In this document: in pieces, positions 12,286 through 24,207 of the stretch | How positions within the stretch are numbered: position 1 is the first letter of the stretch | Layout: every line of letters begins with the position of its first letter | Assembly (NCBI GenBank): GCA_023313575.1 | Contig: JAJTTP010000014.1 | Span: forward strand, 372,001 to 436,000 | Direction: 5' to 3' | Length of the DNA stretch: 64,000 nucleotides | DNA from: Eutypella sp. D-1 | Taxonomy: Eukaryota; Ascomycota; Sordariomycetes; Xylariales; Diatrypaceae | Made by a program: the position numbers and the translations under genes | Notes under the pieces: model-generated | What the model saw: the letters and a program-made list of their open reading frames with translations, nothing else | Database searches by the model: none | Told to the model about the DNA's origin: nothing

Positions 12286-14021
12286 ATGATGGCATTCACA
12301 ATGTCCCGAATGACCCAAACACTGTACCAGGTGGCTGGCTTCCAGAATGCACCGTCCGACAGGTCGATGATGAACAAACTCCCAAATGAAGTCCTGCATG
12401 AGATCCTGTATTATGCAGCTCTGTCGCGTGGCGTTACAAGGGCCCTAAGGCTCAAGCTCGTTTGCCGTGAGTTTATTCCCGCTAGTTTCCATCGTACACT
12501 TTTAATGTAATCGGGATCTGACAGTGTACAGGGAGATTCAATGCTCTTCTCGACCTTGCCCTTTTTAAGACGAGGCTCCTTGATACCTTTGAGGACAGAC
12601 AGCATAGTCGCTTTACCCCCGGTTTTGAAGCCGTGCAGAACTCGCGGATGAGACAACCCAACGGCGCCGACATATTCTGGCGATCCTACTTCGCCTGGCG
12701 TGTCACTAGAGAGAACGACCCTGAAAGCAGCCCCAGCGATAGCTTCTACGCCCAGCTCCAGCGCCTGACGAAGGAGTACTGCAATCTGAGCGGCGCTAAC
12801 GAGGACGAAACGGTCAATGCCGTCTGCCTGCTCGCGACAGAGAAAAGACTGGTTGCGAGATGGTCTTGCGGCAATCTCCATACACACTGGCATAATTCAG
12901 AGGACTTGGGTGCCGATCTCCTCGCTGTTGCAACTTACTTGGATTGCATTTCGCTGGTTAAGGATCTGTTGAGAGATGGCTACGATCATAGGAAGGAGAC
13001 CACACTCTTTCCCTCGCCCCTTTTCCTCGCCGGGTATACCGGAAACATTCCCATCCTAAGACTCTTCCAGCGATATTCGATAACGAGAGGCTATGTATGG
13101 GGAAAGAGTTTCAGTTTCGAACCCACCGATGGTGTTCTTCAGCTTGGAAACTTGGACGTACTCCGTGTCGCTGCAGCTGCTCCGTATGACGTTCCAGTCG
13201 GGAGGATCTCAGAACTATACCCCAGGCAGCTGGAAAACAGGGGCAAGTACCTGTTCCATGCGAAGACGGTGGAAACATTCATCTACGCCCGTGACCTCAG
13301 GCCAGAAAAGGTCTTGCCTTCCAAAATAGGGTGTCTATTGGCGAATCACGCCGGGTACGGCAATATGGAACTCATGTCGCATCTGCTGGAGAAAGAGGGT
13401 CTCACCACTAATGAAAAGAAGCTGATGAGCAGCCAAGCCCTAATCAGGGCCACGATGAGAAGTCAGGAGGAGGCGGTGGACTTGCTCCTAGAGCGCGGCG
13501 GCGCCGACCCCAACAATTTCCGAAAGCCGGATGGTGGCTCGGCGATCCGCGCGGCGGCGCGATCCGGCAGCCTGGCTATCGTGCGCAAGCTCCTCGACCA
13601 CGGCATATGCCTCCTCGACGAGTGCGACAAGCACGACAAAAATCTTCACGGGAAACCCCGACAGTGGTCGAGACGGCACCCGGGGAACTGCTCCCAGGAA
13701 TACCACATGGCCGTCTTTTACGCCGTGAGACAGGAGCACACCGCGATGCTGGAGTTGCTGCTAGAGAGGAAGAAGCCGTACCAGACGGGCAGTCTGAAGA
13801 TCATCGCCGAGCTCGAGGGCCTGGAATCCATGGTCAAGGTTCTGAAGAACTATGACAAGAGAGTGTCCCAGGATCCCCGTCCGCGGTGCGGTGGCTGGAC
13901 CGGCCGTGGTGGCGAGATACGCTTCCCCAATCTGGTTTTGAAGGATGTTAAGATGTCCAAGTTGAGGCACCTTTCGTCTACCCCCACAGCAAAGGGGGAT
14001 AAGAGCGGGAAATGGGATTAA
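12286..14021 (+). CDS. F-box protein with ankyrin repeats
   Basis: Predicted substrate adaptor of an SCF ubiquitin ligase. Exons 12286..12466 and 12532..14021 (donor GTGAGT, acceptor TGTACAG) give 556 aa. The F-box is about residues 24-62 (NKLPNEVLHEILYYAAL ... LKLVCRRF), and the intron falls inside its last helix. At least six ankyrin-like units follow, for example CISLVKDLLRDGYD, TGNIPILRLF, YGNMELMSHLLEKEG, QEEAVDLLLERGGADPN, GSLAIVRKLLDHGI and HTAMLELLLERKK. The C-terminus is basic and not repeat-like. Such F-box/ankyrin proteins form large, fast-evolving groups in filamentous ascomycetes. The target is unknown. An ATG doublet opens the frame; upstream non-ATG extension is unsupported. 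Confidence 0.85.
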
Positions 14022-15903
14022 ATAAAACCTGGAAGGGGGAATGAGACCTTACGCTGTATCTAGATTACCACCCACCCGCTGTACTCATCACATTCTATTA
14101 GCCTTATTATGCCCTTCTTCGCGTTAGCCTATCTGTGGTGAGATTTCTTTTCGTGCTTGTGCCGGCCCCCAAGTACTCTATCCTATGCGGGGACTTCGCC
14201 AAGAACGACCATTACGCCACTCCAGCACCCACTGGTTGATAGCGGGCGGCTGTTACTGAACAAAATGCGCAGGGCATCAGCAGCATCCGAAATGAACTCA
14301 GGGAGCTCTAGAGCCAGTTTTTACATGTACGTTTTCGTCGTGGCTTTTAAATATCGTGTCGCGTTGCTCATCTTCGAGGTGGAAATTCATTAAACTTTGT
14401 CGCAACCAAAAATGCGTATATTTTGGGCACAAAAGGGCCCCGTTACGGCTCTGTGAAAAGGAAGGAAAAGAAGAAGAATCTGGCTAGCCTAGCCCCGGAT
14501 GCTCCCTTTATAGGTGGCCAGTGTGGGCCCAAAAGGGCCCACATACTGGTTACGACAAACTTAGTGTCAGGGGCTCAGGGCCAAGTATAGCACGTTATAT
14601 AATGGCTGCACGCTATATGGAGTGGATTATCTCGAGGGAAGTTTCTACCCCTAATTGGTATATTTCAATCATCTCATAACCGATTCTTATGTTAAGAGGA
14701 ACTCTTTATCACCTTTTACACTGTTTTATTCACGCAAGGCTATCGTCGCCAGTACGGCAGCGCTCGATTCATCGGTATCGGCTGCGATAAAGTGGGGGCC
14801 GGCGCGGGGACGAACCGGCGCTGGCTCCCCATTTCTCTTCGAACAGGTCGGGGCTACCCGGGTGGATGGGCCGAAAACAACTTTCAATACAAAGATATGG
14901 CTTTGAACGATTAGTATATAGCTACCTAGGTAGCTCTGAGGTTGAATATCTTCGAAGTTTGTAACTATTTAAATGTCACGGACTAAACAGGATGCTATAA
15001 TGAGGTGGGTACAGGCTTGGCGATGCAATTAATCTATGCACCCTTAGTACCCCTCGTCAGGTTCACAGCCCATAGAGCCCGTACGTCCTACGTATAGCCT
15101 GACGACCCGGCAGGCTAGCGGCCCAGTCGTTGCTCCGAAAATAAATTAGTGCAGGTGTAATCAGATAGAGGAAGGTAGACGGCATGCCGCCTGATTGCCC
15201 GACAAGTCAGGGAATGGCCCGTTGCGTAGCCGGCTACCTGTACTGGCTAATCCTCGTACAAGAGAAATGCCGTTGTGCATACTGACGAGGCTACTCTTGT
15301 CAGACCTTGCTTTGGATTGATTACTGGCATGCATCCCTAATTGGGTTCATACCATTAGTTATAAGCCACTACAAGATCTCAAATCTCCTTTTGAGGGACT
15401 CGTCGGCTCTGAAGTAAGATAATTGCGGGAAAATAGCATCAGAAAGTTTAGGGTGATAATCTCAACTGCTGTTATACGAATCTAAGACTTGCTGCGACGT
15501 CGGCAAATAGTGTCTGACCCTCAAAAGGATGGCTCACAGCAAACAGTGGGAAAGTTCGTAGACTTTGCCGCTATCAGGATCCTTTTATTAAGCCCGATGT
15601 CACCATGAAAGACAGTTGACGAATGGCTGGCCTGACCCATCCTCCACGGCCATAACCCGGCAGCACACAGCCTGCATATAGTTACATGCCCGCTCACCCA
15701 AGGCTACACTGTCCCCATGGACTAACGCCATATTGCTTCCACACAGTTGCCTCCTCTACTTGCTATCTCGGCGGGCGGAAGCCCGATCAAACAGGACTTC
15801 ATTTTCTTTTCTTGAACTGGAGGTTCATAACTTTTTTACTTGCGTCCGACAGCTAGTCTTCTCTTGTAACGCCCTTCATAGTGTCACTCGAGCCCCTTTA
15901 GCC
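14022..15903. other. Intergenic, about 1.9 kb, with GGGCCC inverted repeats
   Basis: No gene recognised. Notable elements are two GGGCCC/AAAA units at 14428-14445 and 14518-14549 and a GCTACCTAGGTAGC palindrome at 14921-14934. The right part must include the promoter of the CFEM receptor. Confidence 0.55.
14518..14549. repeat. GGGCCC hairpin (inverted repeat, AAAA loop)
   Basis: Arms TGTGGGCCC (14522-14530) and GGGCCCACA (14535-14543) are perfect complements around AAAA. With a two-base bulge the pairing extends to CCAGT and ACTGG at the outer ends. A related GGGCACAAAAGGGCCCC unit lies about 90 bp to the left. Could be the end of a small inverted-repeat element. Confidence 0.7.
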
Positions 15904-17994
15904 ATGAGGATGAACACTAAGACGACTGCATTAGCTATGGATTATTGTTCTTTATTTGCGTTATTAATATCCATATGCGTACTCCCTTTGACGACCGCTC
16001 AAACTAGCGGAGTCACGGAACCCCCTGGATGCGGTGTATGTCGGTCAATTGATTATTGGGATAAGATTGAAGAGTGTTAATACATTATAGCTTCAATGCA
16101 TCACGGGAGCTGTGGCGAACTCGTCATGCGCAGCAACAGATACTAGATGTGTCTGTACCAATGCAGACCTAACCCGGGCAATCACCGGGTGCGTTTCCCA
16201 ATCTTGTACAATACGAGATGCGCTGGGTGTGTACAAGCGGTATAAAAATATGTTAGCTTTGTTCGCCAATGCTAACTGTCTCCAGCGACACAGCGATTTT
16301 CCTACGAACGATGCGGAGTTGAGGGAAAAGACCGGACGACATTAATTTGGGCGATTGCCGTGGCATTCGGAATTCTTGCTATGATCGCCTTCACTATACG
16401 CTGCATATCCAGGCTTACGCCGTATGGTACTCGGTCATGGGGCATGGACGACTCGGTTATAACTCTGGCCATGGTGGTTCTCCCTCCTTCACAATAGGTA
16501 CCAACTCTTGTCGCTAATATATCTTCAGGGATTTGCGATTCCATTTGCTTTCCTATCCATTCCCCGTCTGTATTGCCCATCAATAAATACCTCACCTAAA
16601 GCCGTCTAGCTAACGATAGAACCAGTCGCAAATTCGGGACTTGGCCTGGATATATGGATGGTTGACCCGGATAATATCACCCGTGTTCTCCACGTATGTA
16701 TTCAAAATATATCCCTTCCCATCTTCAGAGTATATGGCTAGCTAACATGCTCCTCCGAAAACAAGATCTGGGTTTTCGACGAGCTGATATACGTAATGTG
16801 CCTGAGTCTTACGAGGATCTCCATACAGCTCTTCTACCTCACCGTGTTTCCAAAGCGGACGTTCCGGTTGTGCGTGAAACTTATAATATCCTTGAATTCC
16901 ATGTTTGTGATTGCCTCTACTTTTGTGGTAATATTCCAGTGTCGGCCAGTCCCAGGCGCCTGGCGTGCCTGGGACGGTGAGTTTAAGGCTCGCTGCATCG
17001 ACCCCAACAAGCTTGCATGGGTAAATTCTGCCTTTAACATTACCTTTGACGTCGCCGCACTTATCCTCCCCATGCCAGAACTATTTGCACTCACGATGTC
17101 CCGTCGCAAGAAGGCCCAGATAATATTCATGTTCGGACTTGGATTTTTGTAAGTCTGGCCAACGAGGGCCAAGCCAGTGGACGCTGGGAGTCTGGCTCAG
17201 GGACGGCGTTAGTGGTCGATGTACTTGCTAATCAAGTGCATAGTGATACTATGGTAGCCATCATCCGTCTCCGTTCAATCGTAAGGTACGGCTCATATGA
17301 CAACTTTACACGTAAGTTCTACTCATGTCTTACCCCTAGTCTAGCCCTTTGGCCCTTTAACCCTTCAACCCCTTTCCCCACTTTTCAACTCCTTTTACTG
17401 ACTCCACTCGCTTTTGCCAACTACAACCACATAGAGGACTATGTCGCAATAGGGTACATGTCAACGATTGAGGCACCTGTAGGAATCGTATGTGCTTGTC
17501 TGCCAGCGATACGATCTCTCCTTGGCGTCGTTTGCCCACGCGTCTTTGACTCATCTCGCTATTCTACAACGACGAATGAGCCACGGACTAAAAGCGGTTG
17601 CTCAAGGAGTGGCAGCTCCGGGAACTATCTCCGCCAAGACAACAGAAGAACTCCCAACAATTTCGACACCCACGGCCATAGCAACACAATCAGTGTACGC
17701 CAAGAGTGGACAGTTCGCAGAGAGCCGGCCGCCGACAGAAATAATAATCCTAGTAGAGACGGGAGTGATATTGAGCTCGTTGGTGTTGGCATATCCGCGC
17801 CAACGCATGATATAAGTGGAGGAGATAGCAGGATCACGCCACAGACTTCCGGTGCCGAGATCGAAGTCGTCTCTCCTCTCCGCTCGGAGATGCCTTGGGA
17901 TGGTACGATGAGGAGTGGGCGTGGCAATGATACGGGGAGAACTTTTTATGAATCCAGCAGCGATGGAAACCACATAGGAGATAGTCCTAGTTAG
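15904..17994 (+). CDS. CFEM-domain Pth11-like G-protein-coupled receptor
   Basis: Seven-transmembrane receptor of the fungal Pth11 class, used for sensing surfaces or host cues. I place eight exons: 15904..16035, 16091..16226, 16286..16476, 16529..16565, 16620..16693, 16766..17148, 17244..17311, 17435..17994 (526 aa; the 16473/16476 donor is uncertain). A signal peptide of about 32 residues precedes a CFEM domain with all eight Cys (PPGC, LQC, SSC, TRC, VC, TGC, QSC, ERC). The TM core shows TTLIWAIAVAFGILAM, WGMDDSVITLAMV, VANSGLGLDIW, LTRISIQLFYLTVFPK, FQCRPVPGAWRAWD, KLAWVNSAFNITFD, VAIIRLRSIV and YMSTIEAPVGIVCACLPAIRSL. A Ser/Asn-rich cytoplasmic tail of about 155 residues ends it. Several in-frame stops lie only inside the introns, most of which have CTAAC/CTAAT branch sites. 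Confidence 0.82.
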
Positions 17995-19720
17995 GCTTAT
18001 TTCGCCAATATATTCCATTCACGCTATATGCGTAGGACTTTATCTAATGTGTTTCCAAACTCTATCATTGTCGTCATTGATTGATGTTGATGGAGCTGCT
18101 AGGAACGCGTATTGAGGTCATACATAAATTCACCTGTCACATGTGATAGAAAGATATTCGATTTCACCCACCCTGCCATCTTAGATAGTACCTAAGCATG
18201 TACCTAGGTACCTAGGTAGGTCAATTGTCGTATTAGCTGCCACAAATTTGGTAGGCGCGTTCGACATATTAAGGTACACGCGTTTGGTACATTACCGAAA
18301 CACCCCGCGCAGCTGTCTTATTAAATCATAATAGCTGCCCAGTTTCACAAGTCAAGTCAACCCCGCTGCACCTACCTCGTCTGTCCTTGGTGCTGTAGTG
18401 GTAATGGCCTAGAATAACTGTCCGGGGTTTTCGTAGGCGCTGGTTTCGACACTGATATCCCAAGGCGGGCTGAGAGGCAGACTCAGCTTCAGGTCAAAGG
18501 GATAAGGTTCGATTCTGGTGCCGAGCTTTTTGCTGTTTTCATAATAACATCTATCTCTTCTTTTTCTCCTTCCCTTTTTCTTTTTCTTTCTTTTGGTTCT
18601 TTTTCTTGTCATCATTTTCCTGTCAGCCAGGGAATGTTCCCTTCATTTTTCGATCCATTGTTGTTACACTGTTCTACCTTAGTTACTACCAGCCCCTATG
18701 ACACAGCTTCATATCCTTAGCTTTTAAACAGGAACCCCCGTACCTATATCACAGCATGTGAATCGAGGACTAATAAAACTGCCATAACTGCCCGTATATC
18801 AACTATCTCATTATGTATTTCCGGCAATTATACGCGGCTTAATATAAAATGATAAAGTAGTAAATGGGCGAAGCCTAGTTTTGAACTCCCACGGAATACT
18901 TTGCGGCATACAAAGTGGCAAATACCATGTTATTACTATTTATATAGTATATTGTAGATAGCATGGCAAAGAGTAATAATTGCCATCCTATGTTAAGAGG
19001 ATCATTAAGTATTAGTCCCGGTGGTGATGCCCTATGATTACATAATCCCAACAGAGCTTCGGAGATAATATGACCCGCTTTACTAAGTCCGAACCAGCCC
19101 CCTATTGTATGGGTCCCACTAAAAGGGGGCCAGTACTTAGTAGGATGCGGCCAGGGGTTACTATCAAGTACTCGCCACAATTGCGATTCTACCAAGCCTT
19201 TCGACGATGACGAAGGCGTTATTAAAAGTAGGTCAATAAGGGCGTCGTCACCTTGACTTGGGGCCTATGCTTAATAGCATGAGGGGAGAATCAGGTTTCT
19301 GATTAGGATCCCACTGGCTAGGCTCTGTGGCTATATTCTATGTATAAAATCCGTGCATCCTGATCATATCACTGCAAGAAAGATTCCAATAATTTGGTTC
19401 CCAAATCATGCGCTATGTGAAGAATGAAGGGATATTGTCAAGTCCAAGTGATTGCACTTCTGATCTACAGTATCCGACGTAAAGTTATGGGATTAAATGT
19501 GATTATGTTGATGAGTAAAGGAGAGGGACCTATGTAGGGTAGTAGGGCCACAGCCCTGCTTATGTATGGCCGTAGGTGTGGGTTGCCAGGGCTCCCAGCC
19601 ACTTTATTATTCAACATACAGCATTGGTGGTTGACCCTACATCCTCTGTGATGGAAACCATGGTTTCCTCCCGAGCAATGATGGGTCTTCTACTAATGGA
19701 CCTCCAGAAAAGTTGACTTC
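17995..19720. other. Intergenic, about 1.7 kb, no intact gene
   Basis: Contains a doubled TACCTAGG palindrome (18201-18220), a T-rich pyrimidine tract near 18550-18605, and the imperfect inverted repeat at 19081-19142. A tRNA-like stretch near 18385-18525 fails folding. No gene is supported. Confidence 0.5.
19081..19142. repeat. 62-bp imperfect inverted repeat with TACTAAGT ends
   Basis: Outer arms TACTAAGT (19081-19088) and ACTTAGTA (19135-19142) are complementary, and inner CCCCCT and AGGGGG blocks also pair. The GGGTCCCACTAAAAGGGGGCC core resembles the GGGCCCAAAAGGGCCC element at 14518-14549. Likely a relic of a small terminal-inverted-repeat element; no transposase is seen. Confidence 0.55.
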
Positions 19721-21526
19721 CTAGAAGCTACCCCAATAATGCCGATCATAGTCGCCTTGAGGCTTCCACAGAGGTGCGGGCGTGTAAACCGGAATCGGCA
19801 CGTCGGCTGTACAGGAGGTCAACACTATTGCTTTTCAGGGGGAAGAGTGGCTGTAAACTTACTCCCGTATCCAGTATTCGCGACAGCCCAAGTTGGAAAA
19901 GCGGGCGCGACCCAGCTTGTTGGGGATGCGGTGATGGTGTAAGTGCTGGTATATGGTGTCGGAGTCTCCCCGGATGCGAGGGTCTTAATGCCATTGCCAA
20001 CACCATAAGAGTCGTCGCCGTTTCCGAAGACGTTATTTACGTGGTTGACAACATGATCGTTTGCCTCGGTCCAGATCGTGAAATCCTCTACCGTCACATT
20101 GGTCGCAAATGTCAAGTCATTCGCTATCAAGTACAGCAGCGGCCTCTGTACTCCGTTTGCGACAGAGCCTATTCGATAATTAGCATACGGGACTTCCTCG
20201 AAGGCAACTATTAATCTTACCAGAAAAGTTTCTGAAAACCAAGTTACTCAGCGCCACTGATCCAGTATCTGGCGTGAACGTGTTCTGCCAGTACTGGTTG
20301 ATGTCCAGACCGTACAGGGACGCTTTCGACCGGAAGTTCTCAAACGTGATGTTGGTCACGTAGCCAGACCCACCGGGATAGGTCTTGATGAATGCGATGT
20401 TGTTTCCCTGGATGATGTTGATGTTTCTTGCATGCTGTGGGTTGTTAGTTGGAAAGGTCACTGAACTCGGGGCATCGTCAACTTACAATGTTCGCAATGG
20501 AAGCTGAGACATTAAGGCTCCCGATGGAAATCCCCGAGCCCGCTTGATTGCAGACCAAATTCTCGACAAGAGCATGATTAGATGGACTCTTGACTGACAC
20601 GCATTCATCTCTGTTGGTCACCTGCTCAATGTCAGTACTGATAAATAAAGGCAAGACTATCTTCACATGATTCGTACCTCAATGTCGTGGATCCAGTAGT
20701 TCGTTCCTATAGCGTCAACCCCGTCATACGATCCAAGATTGGCTCCTCTTATAGTTAGGTGATATGCCTCAAGATTGACAGCAAAATCGAAAATGATGTG
20801 AAACTTTGGACTATCAACCAGGATCAAGTCATGAACAGTTGCATTTGTTGGCGAAATGAGCCGTATCAGTCGTGGTCGTACAGTGCTGCCATCTAACATC
20901 AGTTTCCTATCTTCGGTTTGTTCTCCAGCCATGAGCCAGTTCACTCACTTGTTTAGGTTGCGGTATAGATAACCCTGGCCTTGGAAAGCGCCAAGGCCGG
21001 TCGAAGAGTAGAACTCGAAGTCAACAGCTACATGATGTTAGCGACGACATCGGCATATCAGCGTACAAGTACCAGATACCTTACCATTTACGATTACAAG
21101 GGCGTCTTGTAGAAACAAACCGTCACCTTCTCCGTTAACGGTGTCATTCAAAACCTTTGAGCCTGCAAAGCCTTGAAGAATCAACTGACGCTCTACCGAG
21201 TAATTGCCGCCGTAGGCAAGGGTAATGAGACCCTCCAGCTGGAATGCCCAGTTTGTCGCATTGCTGAGGGCGACGGATCGATTGAGAAGATATTGGCCTT
21301 CCGGAATTACGAGCCGACTACCGGGGTTTCTCAAGACACAGTCGGTAAAAGTACTCTCCAACGCAGTAGCAATGTCACTGGAATTGTCATTGGAGGCACC
21401 ATAGTCGAGGATATTGCACTCGTGTGTCTTAAGATCCAGTGAGGTTGTTGGACCAACAGGGCCTGTCAGTTGACAGGAGGCCCAGCCGGCAAAATGCAAA
21501 AGCTTGAAAAGGACTGTGATCTTCAT
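19721..21526 (-). CDS. Secreted GH28 rhamnogalacturonase (rhamnogalacturonan hydrolase)
   Basis: Right-handed beta-helix enzyme of family GH28 that cleaves the rhamnose-galacturonate backbone of rhamnogalacturonan I. Seven exons on the minus strand: 21526..21085, 21027..20949, 20885..20678, 20621..20487, 20434..20221, 20168..19863, 19806..19721; 489 aa. A signal peptide covers about residues 1-19. Catalytic-region motifs are YDGVDAIGTN (about 227-236), DECVSVKSP (248-256) and GSGISIGS (271-278). The DEC and SGISIGS forms, in place of the polygalacturonase QDD and GHG, point to the rhamnogalacturonase subgroup. Many N-glycosylation sites are present. The last intron (GTAAGT..ACAG) swaps an early stop for the tail IPVYTPAPLWKPQGD...; that tail is less certain. 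It starts the cluster with the transporter, lyase and sulfatase to the right. Confidence 0.88.
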
Positions 21527-22458
21527 GGTGCTCGACCGATATGCGCGTTGGCGAATATTGACCCCCCAAGTTTGTCCGGTTTGCTTGCAGCACCTCCAGG
21601 TTTTATTGGACTCGCCATAATGAATTGTCGTCTTGAATGGAATGCTGTTTGTGTGTTTCCATTCACAAGGTATCAATTTCGTCATCCCGAGTTAGAAACT
21701 CGTGCCTGCTACTCGTGCAGAGCTTGGGCGATATTCAACCCAGGCTTACGAATCGGCTCCGACCATCAACGCATCTCCGAGATTAGGAGTTGAGGCTGGG
21801 ACCTACACATATCACGCATGCCCCACTAAGCTTGGAATCTGGAATGCACCCACACAGAAGGAGGCTGCAAGACTAAGCTAAACCACCCCCTCGGATACTC
21901 TTATGGCCTGTTCTCACTTCGCAGATGTGCGGCGTGCCATACACCGGCTATATGGCCTCCGGATTGGTGGAGACAGCTCTTACGCCATATCGCCTCAACT
22001 TTACCCCATTTTCAGGTATACCCGCCCGAATTAAGCTTTGGTCAAGCTTTCCCTATAGCACTCTGATCCCTGACTATCTACATTTAGCCGCGTGCTGTTA
22101 GCGTGCGGCCTTTAATTCAAGCTTTCTTTCATCTACAATTCCGCAGGCGCAGACCCACAGCACTACTGTGCCGCTATGTCTTTGCACCAGACTAGTGTCC
22201 TTGGCCGTAATTCGGAAGGATCATTACCACAGCTTCACGGGTCGAGGTGTAGTTAGCCATGACATGAAGCAGATAGATACGAGGTTTGAACGGAACTAAG
22301 CAGACGTGAAATTTATCGAAGCGAGAAGATCAGCATACAGCTATGTCATTATACTTTGGGAACGTGTGATCGCAGAAGCGTGTACATAATCTATCTTTAG
22401 GGTACCGGAGATCTAACGACGTGTCTTAGAGACATGTTCTGACCTGATGGATCATATC
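21527..22458. other. Intergenic, rhamnogalacturonase promoter and MFS 3' flank
   Basis: About 930 bp. The sequence upstream of the rhamnogalacturonase start must contain its promoter. I see AAGCTT-containing repeats around 22034-22130 but no recognised operator and no gene. Confidence 0.5.
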
Positions 22459-24207
22459 TTAACTATCAAAGTAGAAATCCAGTCGCTTATTTCCTAGATG
22501 CTCATTGTCTCGAAGATAGCCAGCTTTCTCTTCCGCGGTCATCTTGTTCCAACGATCTCTCTTGTACTTATTCCGGAGGATATAGTAGACTTTCGCCAGG
22601 GCGTAGGCAACAATGGTGGCCACACAAATAGCAATGAGTTGGCCATTGCCGCGCTTGTACAGAGGCTTGTCATCTTCGCGGTAGATGTTGGATGATGCTA
22701 TTCCAGACAGCTGAATGGTGATGTTGTATAGGGCAGCGCTCACGGCACGGGTCCGCACTGTGTTACTGAGGCGCGAGCACCATCCGACCTGGGCAGCATG
22801 CACAGAAGGCCATCCAAGGAGAATGAAAGTCAGTGCATACTGGCCCCAATGTGACAGTTCCTTAGCCGACGTATACTCAATGATGAGCAGAGGCAGGGCC
22901 CAGAGCTGTGTCAAAAGACCGATAATCGCAATCTGGTGAAAGCGTTCGGTCAGGTAGGTAACCCAGACCATGTTGATGGCGGCGAAGACAGTTACTGGAA
23001 TGCTGAGTAGAGTGACTTGGAACGTAGTGAATTTTAGAGCCTTGAGTGACAGCGTCAGATATGTCTTGGGCGGTGACGTTGGGATCTCGAAAAGGATGCC
23101 AATGATGTATATAGGCCAGAGATCCCAGTCTTTCAGGCTTCTCCAAAGCATTGGAAGTGTGATCGGTTGGCGGTTATGCATATCACCCTTGGATGGATCG
23201 TCCCGAAGCACGCGGTTGACGATGATCTTCTCCTCCCGCTCAGTGTAGTAACCCTTGGGATTCCACCAAGTCTTGGTCTGGGTAGGTCCGGGAATCAGGA
23301 ATAAGAAGCTTAGAACTCCAATGACGAAGCTGATGAGGGCTTCAATCAGAAAGAGCCACCTCCATCCCTCTTTTCCACTAACACCTCTCATATGCAGTAC
23401 GCCGTATGCGATGAAGCCAGCAATGACACCAGACATGGAGTCAACGAACCAGAACAGCGACAGGCGAATGGGCATCTCGGTCTTCTTGTAGAAATAAGAA
23501 AGGTAAAGGATTGAATCGGGGATGAAGCCACCCATGAATAGGCCAATAAAGAATCGACAGGTGAAGAAGCCGGCGCGGTTATGCATGAAGAACTGGCCAC
23601 CAGATGCAAGACTCCAGAGGATGATTTGAACAGGGATCCAGCGGTCCGGTCCTAACCACTTCCCAATCATCTGGGACGGAATTTCAGCGACCAGAAACCC
23701 CACCCGATACATATTCTGCGCATTGTTGTAGTCATTTGTGTTGATGTTGATATCTTCCAGGAGGTTGTCAGCGACCGCGTTGCCGAGATTTCCACGATCA
23801 ATGTTCAATCCAAAGAACATGACTAGGATCCACACGAATATCTTCCAGTCTGTCTTGCGTACTACGGCTTGCTCTTCACGATATGTCCAACGCTCAGAGG
23901 GGTCGAAACGGTGCAGATTCTCATAGTCGGGGCGAGGCTGGTAGAACTCGGCCAGAGCAGGGTCATCAAATACGCTTCTAACCGTAGCCACAGCATCAAG
24001 GTCGCGGGGTCTTTTCCTAGTCGTGAGCGATTCCCAGAAGCCTGGTGGGGCGCTGGTATCTTCCGGCTCGACAAGGCTGTCCGGATAAGTCGTAGATACC
24101 TCGTGGGTATTTTTGTCGTCGAGGTCAACCTTTTGATCCAGGCTACCATCGTTCGAAGATGAGCCTCGACCCTTAGTGGTCGAGACGATCTTTGGCGTAA
24201 TCCTCAT
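22459..24207 (-). CDS. MFS transporter, Dal5/allantoate permease (ACS) family
   Basis: Twelve-helix plasma-membrane permease of the anion:cation symporter branch of the MFS, the family of yeast Dal5 and Tna1. Single exon, 582 aa from ATG 24207; 20 further codons upstream are open but lack ATG. After a hydrophilic N-terminus of about 120 residues comes WTYREEQAVVRKTDWKI, the usual lead into helix 1 (IFVWILVMFFGLNIDRGNLG). Then NAQNMYRVGFLVAEIPSQMI, GPDRWIPVQIILWS, FFTCRFFIGLFMGGFIPD and RLSLFW, the classical ACS-family helices 2-5. The central loop holds DDPSKGDMHNR. Members move anionic organic solutes, so uronate-containing oligosaccharides or monomers from pectin are plausible cargo here, given the GH28 and lyase neighbours; this is inference. 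Confidence 0.87.
   Translation of the reverse strand: MRITPKIVSTTKGRGSSSNDGSLDQKVDLDDKNTHEVSTTYPDSLVEPEDTSAPPGFWESLTTRKRPRDLDAVATVRSVFDDPALAEFYQPRPDYENLHRFDPSERWTYREEQAVVRKTDWKIFVWILVMFFGLNIDRGNLGNAVADNLLEDININTNDYNNAQNMYRVGFLVAEIPSQMIGKWLGPDRWIPVQIILWSLASGGQFFMHNRAGFFTCRFFIGLFMGGFIPDSILYLSYFYKKTEMPIRLSLFWFVDSMSGVIAGFIAYGVLHMRGVSGKEGWRWLFLIEALISFVIGVLSFLFLIPGPTQTKTWWNPKGYYTEREEKIIVNRVLRDDPSKGDMHNRQPITLPMLWRSLKDWDLWPIYIIGILFEIPTSPPKTYLTLSLKALKFTTFQVTLLSIPVTVFAAINMVWVTYLTERFHQIAIIGLLTQLWALPLLIIEYTSAKELSHWGQYALTFILLGWPSVHAAQVGWCSRLSNTVRTRAVSAALYNITIQLSGIASSNIYREDDKPLYKRGNGQLIAICVATIVAYALAKVYYILRNKYKRDRWNKMTAEEKAGYLRDNEHLGNKRLDFYFDS

Noticed and set aside
16078..16345. Stops that make the CFEM receptor look like a pseudogene
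   Set aside because: All stops fall inside introns with good donors, branch sites and acceptors; splicing restores the eight CFEM cysteines.
18385..18525. tRNA-like stretch with an A-box-like TGCTGTAGTGG and a B-box-like GGTTCGATTCT
   Set aside because: The spacing is about 115 nt, the T-stem does not pair, and no matching 5' acceptor strand exists.
18875..19195. Minus-strand ORF of 106 codons
   Set aside because: It runs through the inverted repeat at 19081-19142, shows no domain and has AT-rich codons; more likely a chance frame or element relic.
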